Shown here one piece after another: positions 5,614 to 8,138 of a stretch of DNA of 8,138 bases (position 1 is the stretch's first letter; each line of letters opens with the position of its first letter). The DNA comes from Candidatus Peregrinibacteria bacterium CG_4_9_14_0_2_um_filter_41_14 (lineage in GTDB: Bacteria; Patescibacteriota; Gracilibacteria; UBA1369; UM-FILTER-41-14). Location of the stretch: the NCBI GenBank assembly GCA_002788755.1, contig PFRW01000034.1, forward strand, positions 1-8,138, written 5' to 3'. Below the pieces are notes generated by a model. The model saw nothing but the letters and a program-made list of their open reading frames with translations, searched no databases and was not told where the DNA came from. The translations under genes and the position numbers were made by a program.

Positions 5614-8138
5614 ATGGAAAAAAAGCTGACGCCGATGATGCAACAGTTTTATCAAATCAAAGAACAGTATCCGGATTGTATTCTTTTTTATCGCCTTGGT
5701 GATTTTTATGAAATGTTTGGTGAAGATGCAACCGTAAGTGCCGAGATACTGGATATAACGCTCACCTCACGGACAAAAAGTGAAGGTGCGCTGCCAATGT
5801 GTGGCGTTCCCTACCATAGTGCGGAAGGGTATGTGCTGAAGTTGACGCACGCCGGCAAAAAGGTGGCGATTTGTGAACAGGTTAGTAATCCGCGGTTGCC
5901 GGGGTTGGTTAAGCGTGAAGTGATACGGGTAATCACACCAGGTACAAATATTAGTAATAATTATCTGGATACGAAATTGCATAATCATATTATGGCAGTT
6001 AGTCGTTATAAAGAGCGGTTTGGTGTGGCGTATGCTGATATTTCGACCGGCGAGTTTTTTGTTGACGAAATCAGTTCGGATGAACTTCCTAATACATTAC
6101 AAAAAGTACGCCCGAGCGAACTTATTTTAAATGATGATCTTTATCAGGATCCACAAATTTACCAAATCTGTGGCTATTACGAATTAGTGGTAACAAGGCG
6201 CGAGGATCAAAAAGGGCCACTAAAACAGCTTCTTAATCAATTGGATGCGGAAAGGCTGGAAGGATTTGAGCTGGATCATGAAAAAGATAAATTGATTATT
6301 CTGGCAGCAGCCAACTTGTTGACATACCTAGAAGCAACGCAAAAGCAAAAGTTAAGGCATGTTAACAAGTTGCAAAGGCTACACTCGAATCGATTCTTAC
6401 TACTTGACGCAACAACGATTCAAAATCTTGAACTGTTTTATACGCAGAAGGATCATGATAAACGGGGTTCTTTGTTTAATGTAATCGATTTTACAAAAAC
6501 GGGTGCCGGTAGCCGAATGTTGGCACGATGGCTACTGTACCCGATGCGATCGCTTGCGGATATTTGTAGTCGGCAAGAGCATGTCAAAATATTTGTTGAA
6601 AAGACGCCGGAGCGGGTTAAAGTGCAGGAACTGCTTAAGCAAACCTATGATCTGCAGCGTTTAGTGAGTCGGCTGGCACTTAGGCAAGGTGGCCCGCGTG
6701 ATCTGGTAGCAATTAGGTCGACGCTTAGTGTGATACCCCAAATAAAGGCGGCCATAGGGGCATTGCCGGATCCGGTTAGTCAATTTTTGCACAGTTTACC
6801 GATGGCGCCTGTGGTGCAAAAGTTGCTTACAGAAGGCATTGCCAAAAATCCGCCAGCGACCATAAACGATCTTGGGATAATTGCAGATGGCTATAGTGCC
6901 AAGATTGATGAACTCCGTGACCTCCATACCCATAGCGAAGCAGTGATGACAAATTTTTTAGCAAAAGAAAAGGCGGCAACCGGTATTCCTAATCTTAAAA
7001 TCGGGAACAATAAAATTGCGGGCTTCTACTTGGAAATTAGCAAAGGCAAATTGGACTTAGTGCCGGATCACTATATCGCCAAACAAACACTCACAAATTA
7101 CAATCGCTACATAACGCCGGAACTAAAGGAGTATGAGGCAAAAGTGATGGCGGCGGCAGATCAATTGCATCACCTTGAGCAAACATTATGGATGGAGATT
7201 GTGGAAGCGGTACTGAATCATCAAGATGAGTTGCAAGAAATTGGTCAGCACCTGGCGGAGCTTGACTGTTGGTTAAGCTTAGCAGAATTAGCGACAAAAA
7301 ATCGTTATACTTTACCGCTACTTACGGCCGAAAACGCTCTCAAGATAGAGGGTGGGCGTCACCCGGTGGTCGAACAGCTGCTACCATCAGGTAAATTTGT
7401 TGTTAATGATACTTGTTTTACTAATATCGAACGTGTTTTGGTGCTCACTGGTCCCAATATGGGCGGTAAATCGACTTACCTTAGACAAACAGCGCTCATC
7501 ACACTATTGGCTCATATGGGGAGCTATGTGCCCGCAACTAACGCAGTAATACCTCTTACCGACCGTATTTTTACGCGTGTGGGCGCCAGTGACAACCTAA
7601 GTAAGGGGCAAAGTACATTTATGGTGGAAATGCAGGAACTGGCTGTGATTTTGCATAACGCGACCGACCGGAGCCTCTTAATTATTGACGAAATTGGGCG
7701 TGGCACCTCAACCTACGATGGCGTGAGTATTGCTTGGGCGACATTGGAATTTATTCATAATCAAATTAAAGCTAACACCCTATTTGCCACCCATTATCAT
7801 GAACTTATATCTGTAGCCGACGAATTATTACAAACGGCCAATTACAGCATGGCGGTGCATGAGGAGGCCAACCAAGTCACATTTCTGCACCAAGTACAGG
7901 CTGGGGGAATGAACGATAGTTACGGCATAGAAGTAGCTAAAAGAGCTGGCGTGCCGGAGCAGGTGATTACAAATGCACAAGAAAAACTATTAACGCTAGA
8001 AGAAGGTCACCTGGCGGAGCGGATTCAACAAACTTTAAATCCACCGGCACATCCTGACCAATTAGATATCTTTACAACACCAATTATTGCCCCAAATCCG
8101 ATTATAGATCGCCTCAAAAAACTTAATCTTAATGAGAC
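5614..8138 (+). CDS. mutS: DNA mismatch repair protein MutS, last residues beyond window
   Basis: MutS1 clamp that recognises mismatches and small loops and, with ATP, recruits MutL. I translated 841 codons without a break. The mismatch-reading motif is GDFYEMF with Phe31 and Glu33. Domain I continues with PMCGVPYH and KVAICEQV, followed by the connector, core and clamp domains. The C-terminal ATPase has Walker A GPNMGGKST (613-621), the signature RVGASDNLSKGQSTFMVEM, Walker B LLIIDEIGRGTST with Asp692-Glu693, and FATHYHEL. QLDIF at 816-820 matches the beta-clamp-binding pentapeptide known near the C-terminus of bacterial MutS. Full-length proteins run about 850-880, so only a short tail is missing. 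The start is firm: an in-frame TGA lies four codons upstream. AGG directly abuts the ATG, too close for a Shine-Dalgarno. mutL often follows but is outside the window. Confidence 0.97.
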   Translation, partial: MEKKLTPMMQQFYQIKEQYPDCILFYRLGDFYEMFGEDATVSAEILDITLTSRTKSEGALPMCGVPYHSAEGYVLKLTHAGKKVAICEQVSNPRLPGLVKREVIRVITPGTNISNNYLDTKLHNHIMAVSRYKERFGVAYADISTGEFFVDEISSDELPNTLQKVRPSELILNDDLYQDPQIYQICGYYELVVTRREDQKGPLKQLLNQLDAERLEGFELDHEKDKLIILAAANLLTYLEATQKQKLRHVNKLQRLHSNRFLLLDATTIQNLELFYTQKDHDKRGSLFNVIDFTKTGAGSRMLARWLLYPMRSLADICSRQEHVKIFVEKTPERVKVQELLKQTYDLQRLVSRLALRQGGPRDLVAIRSTLSVIPQIKAAIGALPDPVSQFLHSLPMAPVVQKLLTEGIAKNPPATINDLGIIADGYSAKIDELRDLHTHSEAVMTNFLAKEKAATGIPNLKIGNNKIAGFYLEISKGKLDLVPDHYIAKQTLTNYNRYITPELKEYEAKVMAAADQLHHLEQTLWMEIVEAVLNHQDELQEIGQHLAELDCWLSLAELATKNRYTLPLLTAENALKIEGGRHPVVEQLLPSGKFVVNDTCFTNIERVLVLTGPNMGGKSTYLRQTALITLLAHMGSYVPATNAVIPLTDRIFTRVGASDNLSKGQSTFMVEMQELAVILHNATDRSLLIIDEIGRGTSTYDGVSIAWATLEFIHNQIKANTLFATHYHELISVADELLQTANYSMAVHEEANQVTFLHQVQAGGMNDSYGIEVAKRAGVPEQVITNAQEKLLTLEEGHLAERIQQTLNPPAHPDQLDIFTTPIIAPNPIIDRLKKLNLNE

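Noticed and set aside
7091..7706. Antisense and alternate-frame ORFs within mutS
   Set aside because: The MutS frame is continuous and has every ATPase motif here; the alternative frames resemble no family.
1..8138. Recoded UGA (genetic code 25 or 4), CRISPR array, insertion sequence, tRNA or rRNA
   Set aside because: The ~630-codon and 841-codon genes have no in-frame TGA, and no regularly spaced repeats, transposase motifs or RNA-gene signatures were seen.

Overview
The window encodes six recognisable proteins plus at least one unrecognised small ORF. The organism is most likely a bacterium of the Candidate Phyla Radiation (Patescibacteria). This is an inference from four things: the moderately AT-rich, tightly packed genes; a one-transmembrane L,D-transpeptidase carrying an NBR1-like Ig domain; short or leaderless 5' ends with poor Shine-Dalgarno sequences; and the general look of the UvrD, YebC and LexA proteins. 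No phylogeny could be run. The two long repair genes have no in-frame TGA and the complete genes end in TAA or TAG, so nothing suggests the recoded UGA of Absconditabacteria (SR1) or Gracilibacteria.

Layout: positions 1-1895 (minus strand) hold the first ~631 codons of a UvrD/PcrA-type SF1 DNA helicase, cut by the window edge. Just upstream on the same strand is an L,D-transpeptidase (3086-1968). The 72 bp between them hold a long inverted repeat whose distal arm contains the helicase start codon. A short divergent promoter region (3087-3213) leads to yebC/TACO1 on the plus strand (3214-3957). yebC converges, with a 4-bp gap, on a GNAT acetyltransferase (4447-3962, minus).

The 331-bp gap 4448-4778 holds a minus-strand intrinsic terminator, a 23-codon leader-like ORF just before it, and a good sigma70-type promoter for lexA. 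LexA (4779-5396, plus) retains its Ala-Gly cleavage site and Ser/Lys dyad. A 46-codon ORF of unknown function (5413-5553) sits between lexA and mutS. MutS (5614 to the window end) is nearly complete, lacking only its last residues, and includes the beta-clamp-binding pentapeptide QLDIF.

Functionally this is largely a genome-maintenance neighbourhood: helicase, SOS repressor and mismatch recognition protein, with a cell-wall cross-linking enzyme, a translation or regulatory factor and an acetyltransferase interspersed. No mobile element, CRISPR array, rRNA or tRNA was seen. The most interesting signals are regulatory: the start-codon-burying hairpin of uvrD, and an attenuator-like leader upstream of the acetyltransferase.
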